Positions 30,430 to 39,751 of a stretch of DNA of 64,000 nucleotides are shown here, in pieces. The first letter of the stretch is position 1, and each line of letters starts with the position of its first letter. This DNA comes from a virus. The notes beneath the pieces were generated by a model. It did no database searches. It saw only the letters and a list, made by a program, of their open reading frames with translations, and had not been told where the DNA came from. Location: IMG/VR virus record IMGVR_UViG_3300044712_000688, positions 62,001 through 126,000 of that record. One strand, 5' to 3'. Made by a program: the position numbers and the translations under genes.

Positions 30430-31533
30430 ATGACAAATAACTTTTGGATCCAGCCCGAAGAGCTTGGTGACTACTCTTATACGGAGTTCACAGAGGAAGC
30501 TGTTCACACTGCGTCATACCTTCTCTGGGCCATGTCTGGCCGTAAGTACACTGGTGAAACCACTGTAACTGAGCGTTATACCTGTACCCTGCGTAACAAC
30601 CGTATTGGCCCCTCGACCAAAACCAACTCTCCAGTATTGTTTGGTGGAGACGTTTACAATATTCCTTCTGGCGACTACGACGAGTACTCGGAGCTAACCT
30701 CTGACGGTATGTCACCTGACTCACGCATCCGCTTGCGCGGGCGTCCAGTAACTAAAATTCATGCCATTCGTAACCGACTTGGTAGCATAATTGATCCGTC
30801 GAATTATTACCTTGTAGACCACTCTACAATTCACGTAAAAGCTGGAACTCCTTGGACCCCGTGCAATACTGAGGTCACATACTCATACGGCACCCCTGTT
30901 CCTGCTGTTGGAAAAATGGCAGCTAGAACCCTTGCTATCGAATTCATTAAACTCTGGTCTGATGACGATACATGTCAGCTCCCTCAGCGTGTGACCTCTG
31001 TATCTCGTCAAGGCGTTTCTTACACGATTCTTGATAATCAAGAGTTCATCGAAGAGCTTCGTACTGGCCTTTACGTTATTGATCTTTTCCTAAAGACCGT
31101 AAACCCAGACAATGCTCGACGCAAGTCAAAGGTATTCTCTCCAGACCAACCTCGAGCTAGACGTTACTCTCCGAAAGCCCTTGTACTTACTGCTGATGCC
31201 GACTTTGATTTGGCTCTAGTCAAGGGTGCTTCTGCAAGCTGGACATCTGCCGGACTTGACGTTGATTTAAGTAACTTCCAAGAAGACTGGGACCCGCTAG
31301 TTCAGATCAACAGCTATAGTGGAGTTCGCTCTAGCAATCTAGACAGCTCTGATATCACACTGTCTTCTAACAACACTGTTCTAAGTTTCACCGTTCCATA
31401 CTCAAAAGCTAATTCAACGCTGGGAATGGTTGATCCAGGTTATTGGACTCTTTATGCCACCAAAACAATTGATGGTGTAGAGAACCTAGTAGAGCTTGCT
31501 TCTGGAAACCTCCAGATCAAGATGTATAGCTAA
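30430..31533 (+). CDS. Head-to-tail connector protein
   Basis: A 367-residue protein: the N-terminal part (EELGDYSYTEFTEEAVHTASYLLWAMSGRKYTGETTVTERYTC) resembles actinophage head-to-tail adaptors, with PVTKIHAIRNRLGSIIDPSNYYLVDHSTIHVKAGTPWTPC..VTYSYGTPVP as the beta core and AARTLAIEFIKLWSDDDTCQLPQRVTSVSRQGVSYTILD typical of the helix that docks to the portal. The C-terminal 110 residues (from about 250) form a separate beta domain, LALVKGASASWTSAGL..., possibly Ig-like. AGAGG lies before the ATG. Function inferred from family pattern and synteny. Confidence 0.7.
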   Translation: MTNNFWIQPEELGDYSYTEFTEEAVHTASYLLWAMSGRKYTGETTVTERYTCTLRNNRIGPSTKTNSPVLFGGDVYNIPSGDYDEYSELTSDGMSPDSRIRLRGRPVTKIHAIRNRLGSIIDPSNYYLVDHSTIHVKAGTPWTPCNTEVTYSYGTPVPAVGKMAARTLAIEFIKLWSDDDTCQLPQRVTSVSRQGVSYTILDNQEFIEELRTGLYVIDLFLKTVNPDNARRKSKVFSPDQPRARRYSPKALVLTADADFDLALVKGASASWTSAGLDVDLSNFQEDWDPLVQINSYSGVRSSNLDSSDITLSSNNTVLSFTVPYSKANSTLGMVDPGYWTLYATKTIDGVENLVELASGNLQIKMYS

Positions 31534-31544
31534 GAGAGGTAAAT

Positions 31545-31730
31545 ATGTCAATTCAGACTAATTTCCGTGCTCAGGACATGCTTGGTACTGCTAAGCCTGA
31601 ACCTGTGGTTGCTCCTGCTAAGAAGGTGGCTCCTAAGCCAGCTCCTAAGGTAGAAGCTCCTAAGGTAGAGGAGCCAGTAGTAGAGGTTGTAGCTGAGGCA
31701 GAACCTGTTATTGACGTTGTAGAGGAGTAA
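31545..31730 (+). CDS. Low-complexity Pro/Ala/Lys/Glu-rich protein
   Basis: A 61-residue protein: an N-terminal MSIQTNFRAQDMLGTAKPEP, a basic Pro/Ala/Lys middle (APAKKVAPKPAPKV) and an acidic Val/Glu end (PVVEVVAEAEPVIDVVEE). It is likely unfolded. The ribosome site GAGAGG precedes it and it carries the ribosome site of the next gene (GAGGAG) in its own last codons. Possibly a head decoration or assembly linker; no function recognised. Confidence 0.5.
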   Translation: MSIQTNFRAQDMLGTAKPEPVVAPAKKVAPKPAPKVEAPKVEEPVVEVVAEAEPVIDVVEE

Positions 31731-31732
31731 AA

Positions 31733-32242
31733 ATGACGACGACCGCTATTGACTTTACTGGTGTCGCTGAGGATGCAACAAATCTTCGCGACATGATGGA
31801 AGGTGTACTTGAGCGCGTCCAGTCTATTTTTCAGTCATACAACGTAAATCTTCCTGAACGAAGATATTGGACGATGGGTCAACCAGCTATTGATTGCGAA
31901 CAGCTGGTTGTCTCATTCGTTCAGATGTATTTGGGTGCTCCGGGGGCTCAGGTGGGTGAGCCTCAGCGTTGTCACGTGCCGAGAAGCGCAACCCTAAACA
32001 TAATGATTTCTAGAGCTACACCTATTGTCGGTCAGAATGGTAGGCCACCATCACCACAGAAGATTCAGATAGCTTCTGAAACCTTGGCTTACGATTCATG
32101 GGTTCTAATGGAGTCGGTAAATCTACTGGATCAGTGGGATGAGACTGGCTACGGTATCGGTGTCATTGCTACCTTAGAGGTTGGCGCACCTGAAGGTGGA
32201 TTCCAGACCACAACCATGAGCGTCACAATGGCGGTTCCATAA
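31733..32242 (+). CDS. Head-tail connector or tail-completion protein
   Basis: A 169-residue protein lying between a connector and a HK97 gp10-like protein. Motifs: RRYWTMGQPAIDCEQLVVSFVQMYLG, PRSATLNIMISRATPIV and ESVNLLDQWDETGYGIGVIATLEVGAPEGGFQTTTMSVTMAVP, which fits actinophage tail-terminator/neck proteins. Assigned by place and general pattern, not by a firm family match. Confidence 0.6.
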   Translation: MTTTAIDFTGVAEDATNLRDMMEGVLERVQSIFQSYNVNLPERRYWTMGQPAIDCEQLVVSFVQMYLGAPGAQVGEPQRCHVPRSATLNIMISRATPIVGQNGRPPSPQKIQIASETLAYDSWVLMESVNLLDQWDETGYGIGVIATLEVGAPEGGFQTTTMSVTMAVP

Positions 32243-32243
32243 A

Positions 32244-32768
32244 ATGCCAGCTTGGGGATTAGTACCAGACAGCCCTTGGATATACGCGGCTCAAAAACTA
32301 GCTCGTAAGGGATCTGTCAGCTATAGGCCTTCTGGTCCTCGAAAAACTGGGCTATCTACATCATTCCGATACAGTAGCTCTAGGGTAATAATTTATAAAT
32401 CAGCCCTGAATTTCGAGACACATGACTCGGCTGGAATGGTCGGTAAGTACTTAAACAAAATTGGCCAGCGCATAGTTAGAGGCGCAAGGCGACAAGTCGG
32501 GGTCCGTACTGGAAATCTGCGTAGAAGTATAGAACTTCAGCATATTGTGTTTAGAGAGGGTGCGGCCATAAAAGTCGGATCGCGACTAAATTATGCATAT
32601 ATGCACCATGAGGGAACTAAGCCTCACGTTATTACACCTAATCCACCTAACACAGTTTTAGTGTTTGGTAAGGGAACTAGGGTTATACACGCAAGGGCAG
32701 TTAACCACCCAGGTGCCAAACCAAATAGATATCTCTCTGATCAACTCAGAATCCATATAAGAGGGTAA
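32244..32768 (+). CDS. HK97 gp10-like neck/tail-completion protein
   Basis: A 174-residue basic protein. The central segment (about 75-130), KIGQRIVRGARRQVGVRTGNLRRSIELQ followed by AIKVGSRLNYAYMHHEGTKPHVI, is the HK97 gp10-like pattern (G.L..SI...V....VGS...YA...E.GT). This family forms the head-tail joining ring. Starts one base after the preceding stop. Confidence 0.75.
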   Translation: MPAWGLVPDSPWIYAAQKLARKGSVSYRPSGPRKTGLSTSFRYSSSRVIIYKSALNFETHDSAGMVGKYLNKIGQRIVRGARRQVGVRTGNLRRSIELQHIVFREGAAIKVGSRLNYAYMHHEGTKPHVITPNPPNTVLVFGKGTRVIHARAVNHPGAKPNRYLSDQLRIHIRG

Positions 32769-32819
32769 AATAGAAGTACTGCTATTTGGCAGGAACAAGA
32801 AAGAAAGACATAAAATAAT

Positions 32820-33155
32820 ATGACTAAATTCAAGGACTTTGGTAGTGGTCCAGACCTTACCAACGTAGAGCCAATTACCTTCGCAATTCACGGTGAAAAT
32901 TTTGAATGCAAGAAGGCCGTGCCTGGAAAGCTTTTGCTTGATTTGGTGGCTAAGTCAAAGTCAGCTGACCCAGCTGAAGCAGCCGGAACTATTGATCAGT
33001 TCTTCTCAAAGGTGCTTGTAGCGGAAAGCTACGAGCGGTTCAATGCACTTCTCGAAGATGCTGACCGAATTGTCACAGTAGAGCAGCTTGGTGACATCAC
33101 TGGTTGGGTTGTGGAGCAGTTCAGCGAACGCCCGGAAGAGCAGCCAGAGGCTTAG
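32820..33155 (+). CDS. Tail assembly chaperone (G-like)
   Basis: A 111-residue acidic protein, MTKFKDFGSGPDLTNVEPITFAI.... The N-terminal substrate-like beta region followed by a helical part (KLLLDLVAKSKSADPAEAAGTIDQFFSKVL...YERFNALLED) and a C-terminal VEQLGDITGWVVEQF is characteristic of the first tail assembly chaperone of actinophages, which binds the tape measure protein. The gene in the overlapping frame and the tape measure gene follow, as expected. Confidence 0.8.
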   Translation: MTKFKDFGSGPDLTNVEPITFAIHGENFECKKAVPGKLLLDLVAKSKSADPAEAAGTIDQFFSKVLVAESYERFNALLEDADRIVTVEQLGDITGWVVEQFSERPEEQPEA

Positions 33156-33511
33156 CAGAATGGGCTATTGACCTCTGGCCCTACGTGAATGGAAAAGCTT
33201 TGATTTCGGGAATCAACCTAAAGGAGATGAATATGTCAGACATGCTAGACGTTATTCATTTCATGTTCGAGGAAGATTCTCGTTATCTATCTCAGGAGGA
33301 AGTCGAATCCGTGAGTGCTACTCGTACTCAGGTATACGAAACCTTATATGGGGTAACTTACAACTATAAAGTGAAGGCTCGTAGTAAGACAAACTCTACT
33401 TCTACGGGTGTTCCTGATCTAGATGAAGTTAAACCATATGTTCCTCCAACAGAGTTTGATCCTGAATCATCTAACCCATTCGGCAGTCTTTTAGAAGCTC
33501 CGCTTCGCTAA
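33104..33511 (+). CDS. Second tail assembly chaperone (T-like), probably by frameshift
   Basis: The -1 frame relative to the G-like gene is open from 33095 to 33511 and encodes GLAEWAIDLWPYVNGKALISG then MSDMLDVIHFMFEEDSRYLSQEEVES.... Position between G and the tape measure matches T. The nominal left end TTG 33104 is probably not a start: either the ribosome slips -1 in 33095-33155 to make a G-T fusion, or translation starts at ATG 33233, six bases after AAGGAG (33221-33226). The slip zone has no canonical X XXY YYZ heptamer (C CCG GAA is the closest). The 77 bases between the G stop and ATG 33233 reading as a well-formed protein favour the fusion. Confidence 0.65.
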   Translation: MGCGAVQRTPGRAARGLAEWAIDLWPYVNGKALISGINLKEMNMSDMLDVIHFMFEEDSRYLSQEEVESVSATRTQVYETLYGVTYNYKVKARSKTNSTSTGVPDLDEVKPYVPPTEFDPESSNPFGSLLEAPLR

Positions 33512-33527
33512 TTAAGTAGGTGAAAAA

Positions 33528-36401
33528 GTGGCCCTAGTCGGTGAAGCGCATATCCTCGTTCGTGCTATTACAACGAACGTTGAAAAAGATATTCGCAAGG
33601 CATTTAGCAACGTCAATGGTAACGCTGCTAGTAATGCTGGTGCATCCCTAGGTGCCTCTTTTTCCCGCGGACTACGAAACAACATAGATGGTAACGTCTT
33701 TTCTAGACTTGCGAGTAACATAGCAGAATTAGCCCCTAATGCTGATGGTGCTAGAGAAGCATTTCAAGGAATGGTTCGCTCTTCCTATGTAGCTGGTACC
33801 GCTATTTCTGTACTGCTAGGTGCTATCTCTTCTCTAATTGGTGGTCTTGGTGCACTGGTCGGTGCTGCTGGTCAAGCTGCTGTTGGCTTGGTTGCTGTTG
33901 CTGGTGCTGCGGTCGCCCTTAAAGTTGGATTTAGCGTTGCTGGTATGGCTTTCAAGGGAATTAGCCAAGCTGTATCTGCAGCTACCAGCGCAAATAAGAA
34001 CTACTCTGACTCGCTTAGAAAAGCCAAGTTTGACGCAGAAGAAGCTGCTTTAGCCGTAGATGACGCGGCACTAGCCCTCGAGAGAGCGATTGAAGCTAGA
34101 AACCGTGTTGCTGATCTTCCAGTAAACAGTAGAGCTAGGCGAGAAGCCGACCTCAATGTTAAAAAGGCTGAGCTTGCGCTACGTAAGGCAAAAGACGCCG
34201 AAAAGAATGCGGGCAAGGCTGCTGCAGGTGGTACTGCAGCCACAGACCCATATGCTGGACTAACTCCATCTCAGAAAGAATTTGCCAAATTCTTGGTCAG
34301 CCTAAAGGCCAAGATGGACGAGATAAAAGAAGCAGCAGCTAAAGGCTTCCTACCTCTACTGAAGACTCAGATGGAGCGCCTAATTCAAGCTGGCGCTTTG
34401 GAGATCATACGAGACAGATTCTATGACATCGGCAGAGGCATGGGATTCGCTGCCGAAAAATTTACTGACATTGTCATGATCAGAGGTAGCCTAAAGAAGC
34501 TAGATGAGGTATTAAAAAATATCTCCGAGCAACTTCCGCCAATGGGTACTATTTTTGGAAACCTGTTTGACGGTTTGCTAAGTGTTCTTCGTCTTGCTGA
34601 CCCGGCTGTACGAAACTTTGTTGGCTATTTAGAAACTAAGTCAAAGAATTTTGCCGATTACTTTACCGTCGGTGGAGATCCTAAGAACAGCTCCATATCT
34701 AAGTTCTTTGTGGAATCGGAAAAAATGTTGGAAAGATTCTTTGGAATCTTTGGAAACATTTTCAAGACCATAGGGACCTTAGTCGAGGCTAACTTTGGTC
34801 CTGGTTCTGGTGGCGAGATCATGGTGACTTGGCTAGAAAAAACTACCAGCGGCTGGGCCAATATGGGACGTACTTTTGATGGTAAGGTCAGTGCCCCATT
34901 CAAGCAATGGTTTAGTGATGCTGCAACCAACACGACAAAAATATTGGATGCCATCGGGGCGCTCATTAAAGAGTTCCTCAAGCTGGGGGATATGCCAGAA
35001 ATTGGTCAGACCTTTGACATCCTAAAGCAAGGTGCTCCAGCAATGGGCGAGCTTATGAGGGCTGGTATAAAGGCTGGACCATCTCTGGCTAATCTAGTTG
35101 TACAGATAACACGAATTCTTGTGGCCTTAGCTGACTCCGAAGGGCCTAAGGTTTTCTTTGACACTCTTACTGCTTTTGCAACTAAGGTGGCAGATATTCT
35201 TGAAAGCGAAGTTGCTCAAAAAATACTTAAAGCTATAGGTGGATTCTTAGCGTTTGCTCTCGCCATTGGCACCGTAACAAAAGTCGCTAAGTTCTTTGGA
35301 AACGTCTTTATGGGTGTTTTCGGCAACATAGCTCAAATGGGCGCTGGATTTATGACTAACCTAGGAAAGTTCCAAGGATTCTTGGTTCAGATGAATCTAG
35401 GAGCTAAAGACCTGATTGGTAAGGGTGGATTCTTAAACACCCTATTCGGTAACTTGGGTGTTGGACTTAGTCGTTTTGGTCGCTTCTTGGTTAGCTTCCC
35501 TGGTGTTGCCATCATTGCAACCCTTGTTACTCTGTTCGTTGACCTCTACAACAACTCTGAAACATTCAGAAAAACAGTCAGTGATACGCTATCTGGTATT
35601 GGGGCGGCGTTCGGTCGCCTGTGGGACTCGCTGATGGGTCTATTTGATCAGCTATTTGGTGGCGATGGTCTCGGTGGAATCATGGAAGCGATTCGTCCAA
35701 TCACTGAACTGATCCTTGGCACAGTATTCCCCCTAATTGGTGGCGTAATCAGCATAATTATTGACACGGTAGCTACCGCAATCAACTTCATAACCACATT
35801 AGTTAGAACCATCATGAATGGTATTAAACCGCTTGTTAGCGGAATCATGGACCTATTCAAGGGTAATTTTGGTCCGGGCCTAGCTAAGATTTTTGGTGGC
35901 ATCGGAATCATGTTGCTAGGAATTATTGAAGGCATCGTCAATGCCATCATCGGTGGAATTAACGTAGTTCTAGGTGTGGTCAATGGCCTACTCAAGGCTA
36001 TCGGTGACGGTCCAGTTGGTCAGTTCCTAAAGACCGTTACTGGTGGAGCGATTAACCTATCTAACGTTAAATTGAAGGTTGACTACGTAGACTGGACTAG
36101 CAAGGCTAAGGCCAACCTAGCAAAGGTTGGTGGCACTAAGATGGCTACGGGTGGTACCGTGTTCCCTACTTCTGGCGGATCAATGGTTACCGTAGCTGAG
36201 GCAGGTCGTCCAGAGCGTATCGAGCCACTTCACCCTAATGGTCTTTCTGATAGAGACTTGGCCATTATTAACAAGCTTTCTGGTGGCGGTGGCCCTCAGA
36301 TTCAGGTCACAGTCAACCCATCTGCAAAGATGGATGAGCGCGAATTGGCAATGCAAGTTTCTCGCCAGATCGCATACGAGATTCGTAAGGGCGGTTACTA
36401 A
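33528..36401 (+). CDS. Tape measure protein
   Basis: A 957-residue protein that sets tail length (about 1.5 Angstrom per residue predicts a tail near 140 nm) and is ejected ahead of DNA. Hydrophobic blocks at about 85-165 (GTAISVLLGAISSLIGGLGALVGAAGQAAVGLV) and 560-600, 640-680, 705-850 alternate with helical coiled-coil-like parts (AALAVDDAALALERAIEARNR). The C-terminus ends with ATGGTVFPTSGGSMVTVAEAGRPERIEPL, a common actinophage tape-measure ending. GTG start at 33528 after TAGGTG. No peptidase motif is seen inside. Confidence 0.9.
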   Translation: MALVGEAHILVRAITTNVEKDIRKAFSNVNGNAASNAGASLGASFSRGLRNNIDGNVFSRLASNIAELAPNADGAREAFQGMVRSSYVAGTAISVLLGAISSLIGGLGALVGAAGQAAVGLVAVAGAAVALKVGFSVAGMAFKGISQAVSAATSANKNYSDSLRKAKFDAEEAALAVDDAALALERAIEARNRVADLPVNSRARREADLNVKKAELALRKAKDAEKNAGKAAAGGTAATDPYAGLTPSQKEFAKFLVSLKAKMDEIKEAAAKGFLPLLKTQMERLIQAGALEIIRDRFYDIGRGMGFAAEKFTDIVMIRGSLKKLDEVLKNISEQLPPMGTIFGNLFDGLLSVLRLADPAVRNFVGYLETKSKNFADYFTVGGDPKNSSISKFFVESEKMLERFFGIFGNIFKTIGTLVEANFGPGSGGEIMVTWLEKTTSGWANMGRTFDGKVSAPFKQWFSDAATNTTKILDAIGALIKEFLKLGDMPEIGQTFDILKQGAPAMGELMRAGIKAGPSLANLVVQITRILVALADSEGPKVFFDTLTAFATKVADILESEVAQKILKAIGGFLAFALAIGTVTKVAKFFGNVFMGVFGNIAQMGAGFMTNLGKFQGFLVQMNLGAKDLIGKGGFLNTLFGNLGVGLSRFGRFLVSFPGVAIIATLVTLFVDLYNNSETFRKTVSDTLSGIGAAFGRLWDSLMGLFDQLFGGDGLGGIMEAIRPITELILGTVFPLIGGVISIIIDTVATAINFITTLVRTIMNGIKPLVSGIMDLFKGNFGPGLAKIFGGIGIMLLGIIEGIVNAIIGGINVVLGVVNGLLKAIGDGPVGQFLKTVTGGAINLSNVKLKVDYVDWTSKAKANLAKVGGTKMATGGTVFPTSGGSMVTVAEAGRPERIEPLHPNGLSDRDLAIINKLSGGGGPQIQVTVNPSAKMDERELAMQVSRQIAYEIRKGGY

Positions 36402-37381
36402 TGCCAACATATTATGACCCTAGTGCTGATATAAATCCGGCTATTCAGTCGGATGAAAATAAATTAGTAAATAAAGCTCTATCCAATCTTCCAGCTCCGC
36501 ACATCACTGGTCTAAAGCTGAAGGCTGATATCTCATTAGGTAGTTTGGTTTTAAACACCATAGATGAGAATGATGTTATCTGGGTGTGTACTGACATAGA
36601 GGGCTGGTGGAATTTACCAGACCCAGAGATCCCTGACCTACCTCGTGGTTGGGGCGATGGTTCGTATGATGCAAAAGGTCGCTATGCAGCTAGGTTGATG
36701 ACTCTAACTGGCTCGTTTTTGACTCAGGATCCTTCTCAGGTTGAGGTCGCCAGGCAAAAACTATTTAATGCTATTGACTTGGTCTATGCTGGTTCAGATT
36801 TAGTAGTGAAAGAATCTCCAGTAATAAAGACTACTTTTGTTAGGCTAAGCGGTAGACCAGAAATTGCCACTGTAAAAGCTAGAGGACGTACCGACTTCTC
36901 CATTGGCCTCAAGGCAGCTGATCCAATCAAGTACGAGTATCTTTATAGCTCCAGCCAAGCTGGTTCTGGAGAAAGCATCGTAGATGGCTACAGAGAAAAG
37001 ACTATTTCGGCTAACGGAAATACTACTTTTACCAATACCGGAACATTTAAAGTTCCTACTATTCTGTCTATCGCTGGCCCTGTGTCAGTCGGGGCTACAG
37101 TAGTAAATGCCATTAACTACTCTGACTCTGCTGTTGATGACATATCGGAGACTGTAACAGTAGTTAAAAATATTCCTAGCGGGTCAACCCTAGAAATTGA
37201 TTCTTTGAATAGAGAAGTGGTATTGGTCACTGGAAGCACTGTAGTGAATGCAAGAAGCTACATCTCGACTCTGAGCGACTGGATTCGTTTCGAGCCTAGC
37301 TCTAAAGCAACCAATACCGTAACTTTCACAGCTTCTGGAGGTACCTGCACGGTATCCTTCCGATCTGGCTGGATTGGCTAG
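36401..37381 (+). CDS. Distal tail protein (Dit-like)
   Basis: A 326-residue protein following the tape measure (TAATG overlap). The N-terminal part GLKLKADISLGSLVLNTIDENDVIWVCTDIEGWWNLPDPEI and GDGSYDAKGRYAARLMTLTGSFL, then ARQKLFNAIDLV and TTFVRLSGRPEIATVKARGRTDFSIGLKAADP, matches actinophage distal-tail (Dit) proteins, which form the hexameric platform below the tube. The C-terminal galectin-like domain begins near residue 200. Confidence 0.78.
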   Translation: MPTYYDPSADINPAIQSDENKLVNKALSNLPAPHITGLKLKADISLGSLVLNTIDENDVIWVCTDIEGWWNLPDPEIPDLPRGWGDGSYDAKGRYAARLMTLTGSFLTQDPSQVEVARQKLFNAIDLVYAGSDLVVKESPVIKTTFVRLSGRPEIATVKARGRTDFSIGLKAADPIKYEYLYSSSQAGSGESIVDGYREKTISANGNTTFTNTGTFKVPTILSIAGPVSVGATVVNAINYSDSAVDDISETVTVVKNIPSGSTLEIDSLNREVVLVTGSTVVNARSYISTLSDWIRFEPSSKATNTVTFTASGGTCTVSFRSGWIG

Positions 37382-37390
37382 TGTTATAAT
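37382..37390 (+). promoter_or_regulatory. Extended -10 promoter before the tail hub gene
   Basis: TGTTATAAT: a perfect TATAAT (37385-37390) with the upstream TG of extended -10 promoters. No -35 box. It starts 31 bases before the ATG at 37421. Confidence 0.5.
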
Positions 37391-37420
37391 TTATTTAAAG
37401 ACAACGACGAAAGTACAGTA

Positions 37421-39751
37421 ATGGCGACCCTAACTACTAAACCGACACTATCGGCTAACTACCGCTATTTTGTCTGCGACCTAGTTACCAATGAGCTACT
37501 GTCAGAAATACCGCTAAGCAACGTATCTTATGGCCGTTCTATTCGAGAAGCAGGGTCCTTTACTGGAGATATTCCAGTCAGCCCCGAGACTTATAATCTA
37601 AGCCTCTATGAAAACACTGTTCCAGGCAAAACAGCCCTATATATTGTTCGCAATAACCAGTGCGTTTGGGGCGGAATTATTTGGTCTAGATCGTACGATA
37701 TTAAAAATAAAATATTGAATATCAGCGGTAATGAGTTCACTAGCTACCTACACCACCGTGTTGCATGGAAAACATTCGACAATTCATACCCAGCCACTGT
37801 TACCTTGAATACAGACGGGGTAGGTAAGTTAGAGCTGCAAGATAATGAAACCTTTGATTTTGCAGCCAACATGCCGATTCAATTAGTGTTCGGTTCAGAA
37901 AATAATCAGAAGTATAACGGCTATTACTATATAACTTCCGACCCTGCACCTACAGATAGCGTTGCTTATTTTACTGCTGAAAAAGACGGTAATGGGTTTA
38001 TTTCAGTTCAGGGTGTAGCTAGGCAGGATACAAGTACCGCCGTCTACGTAAGACAAGATACGTACGAATATGCTCGCGATCTTTTGAAGGCGCTAGAGCT
38101 TGATTTTTATGGTCCAATTTTTGGTAACTCAGAGATAGAGCCTTCACTGGTCTATGCTCAGGTAATTACTACGGTCTCTAGGACTTCAAATGTTGCTACG
38201 GCGGTTTTTGATAAACCCCACTATTTGATTGTTGGACAAGCATTTACGCTTAGGAATACAAATACAGTCTTAGATGGTAGGCATGTTGTTTTAGATGTTC
38301 CAAATGAAAATACAGTCACATTTAGTAGCACCGGAAATGACATTTCAGAAACTGCTTTAGTTTCTAACGAATCGTCTGTTTCGAAATACTCTAGGGCAAG
38401 TACCGGAGTTGTGACCGTGACTACTTCTTCTAATCACTCTTTTTCTGTGAATGATGTTGTAGAAGTTAGTGGACTAACAAACCTAATTGATGGTACCCAT
38501 GTTGTGACGGGAACCACTAGCAATACACTCACTTTTCAGACTGAAGTTACTGTAATAATTGCTCCTAGCGAGCCTTCAGACGATGCTACAGTACAGCGAA
38601 AAGCAGAAGTACGATATGGATCATACGGTGAGTACTCTGAAAATTCTGGGCTTCAGTTAGACTACTCTACTGGTGGCTTCAGCGTACAGTCTCCTCAAGA
38701 TAACCATCCTTTCCGAGGATTTGAGCTCAAGTATGTCGGAGAGATTTTAGACGAGTATTCGAATACTCCTAACGGTTTTGAGTATCGGATTGACTGCGAT
38801 TATGACCCGAATACTAACTCTTTTACTAGAACTTTTGTATTCCTACCTATGGAACCAGACTCCTTTAGAAACTACAAAAATTCGCTGCCTAATGCTAAGC
38901 TACCAGCTGGAAAATATGCTCCGCTATCGGCCTTCAATGCTGATCGAATAGTGTTCGAACACCCTGGAAACATCCTAGCTGCTAGCATGGTTGAATCAGC
39001 AGAAGATGCTGCAACACGATTTTGGACTCAGGGGGACGACGATACAGGAAACTCTAATGCGTCCTTACCCTACGCAGCCGAGACAAATTTTGACTACCTA
39101 GATCGAGGGTGGCCTCTTTTAGATCAGGTGGAAAAAATCTCAAACGTTAGCGAAGAATCAATACTTTATGATAAGTATGCAGTTCGAATGCTCTCGGAAT
39201 CAATTCCGCCAATATCTAATTTCTCAATTACTGTAGATGGATCACTTAGACCCACTCTGGGCACATATAAGCCCGGGGACTGGTGCTCTGTAATTATCAA
39301 CGATGATTTTGTACAACTAAGATTAGATAGTGATTTAGAACCTGGTAGTTCTCAGGCAGATAGAGCTGGAGTTCTACTTAGAAAGATTGATGCATTTGAG
39401 GTGTCTGTTCCAGAGAGCCCTACTGTGCCAGAGGAGGTATCGCTCACTCTAGTAACGGAAACCCAGATTGATGCAGCTGGCGAGACTCTAATTGATTTGG
39501 ATGCCACTACTACTGGCACTTCTAGTGTTACATTCTCAGTTAAATACGATACTGATCGTACCGATAGCTCCACTACCGTTGCACTATTCCGAGGAAGTAC
39601 TTCTCTAACTTCTTGGACTCTTGGTCCAGATGACATTCTTTCTACTACCTACACTGCAACTGGACTTAGTGCCAATACTAAATATGAATTTAAACTAAAA
39701 GTAAATGGCGTCACGTACGTAACGCTGTTCATAAAGACAAAGGCATCATAA
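37421..39751 (+). CDS. Minor tail/baseplate hub protein (ReqiPepy6 gp37-like)
   Basis: A 776-residue protein. The first 240 residues (YFVCDLVTNELLSEIPLSNVSYGRSIREAGSFTGDIPV, ...NQCVWGGIIWSRSYDIKNKILNISGNEFTSYLHHR) match the gp37-like hub family. Between about 255 and 395 two small beta modules are inserted (HYLIVGQAFTLRN...LDGRHVV and HSFSVNDVVEVSG...IDGTHVV). After a second hub half (FRGFELKYVGEILDEYSNTPNGFEYRIDC...) there is a C-terminal FN3-like domain (about 670-776, VTFSVKYDTDRTDSS...LSANTKYEFKLKVNG). It should close the tail tip and may bind sugars. Confidence 0.78.
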   Translation: MATLTTKPTLSANYRYFVCDLVTNELLSEIPLSNVSYGRSIREAGSFTGDIPVSPETYNLSLYENTVPGKTALYIVRNNQCVWGGIIWSRSYDIKNKILNISGNEFTSYLHHRVAWKTFDNSYPATVTLNTDGVGKLELQDNETFDFAANMPIQLVFGSENNQKYNGYYYITSDPAPTDSVAYFTAEKDGNGFISVQGVARQDTSTAVYVRQDTYEYARDLLKALELDFYGPIFGNSEIEPSLVYAQVITTVSRTSNVATAVFDKPHYLIVGQAFTLRNTNTVLDGRHVVLDVPNENTVTFSSTGNDISETALVSNESSVSKYSRASTGVVTVTTSSNHSFSVNDVVEVSGLTNLIDGTHVVTGTTSNTLTFQTEVTVIIAPSEPSDDATVQRKAEVRYGSYGEYSENSGLQLDYSTGGFSVQSPQDNHPFRGFELKYVGEILDEYSNTPNGFEYRIDCDYDPNTNSFTRTFVFLPMEPDSFRNYKNSLPNAKLPAGKYAPLSAFNADRIVFEHPGNILAASMVESAEDAATRFWTQGDDDTGNSNASLPYAAETNFDYLDRGWPLLDQVEKISNVSEESILYDKYAVRMLSESIPPISNFSITVDGSLRPTLGTYKPGDWCSVIINDDFVQLRLDSDLEPGSSQADRAGVLLRKIDAFEVSVPESPTVPEEVSLTLVTETQIDAAGETLIDLDATTTGTSSVTFSVKYDTDRTDSSTTVALFRGSTSLTSWTLGPDDILSTTYTATGLSANTKYEFKLKVNGVTYVTLFIKTKAS

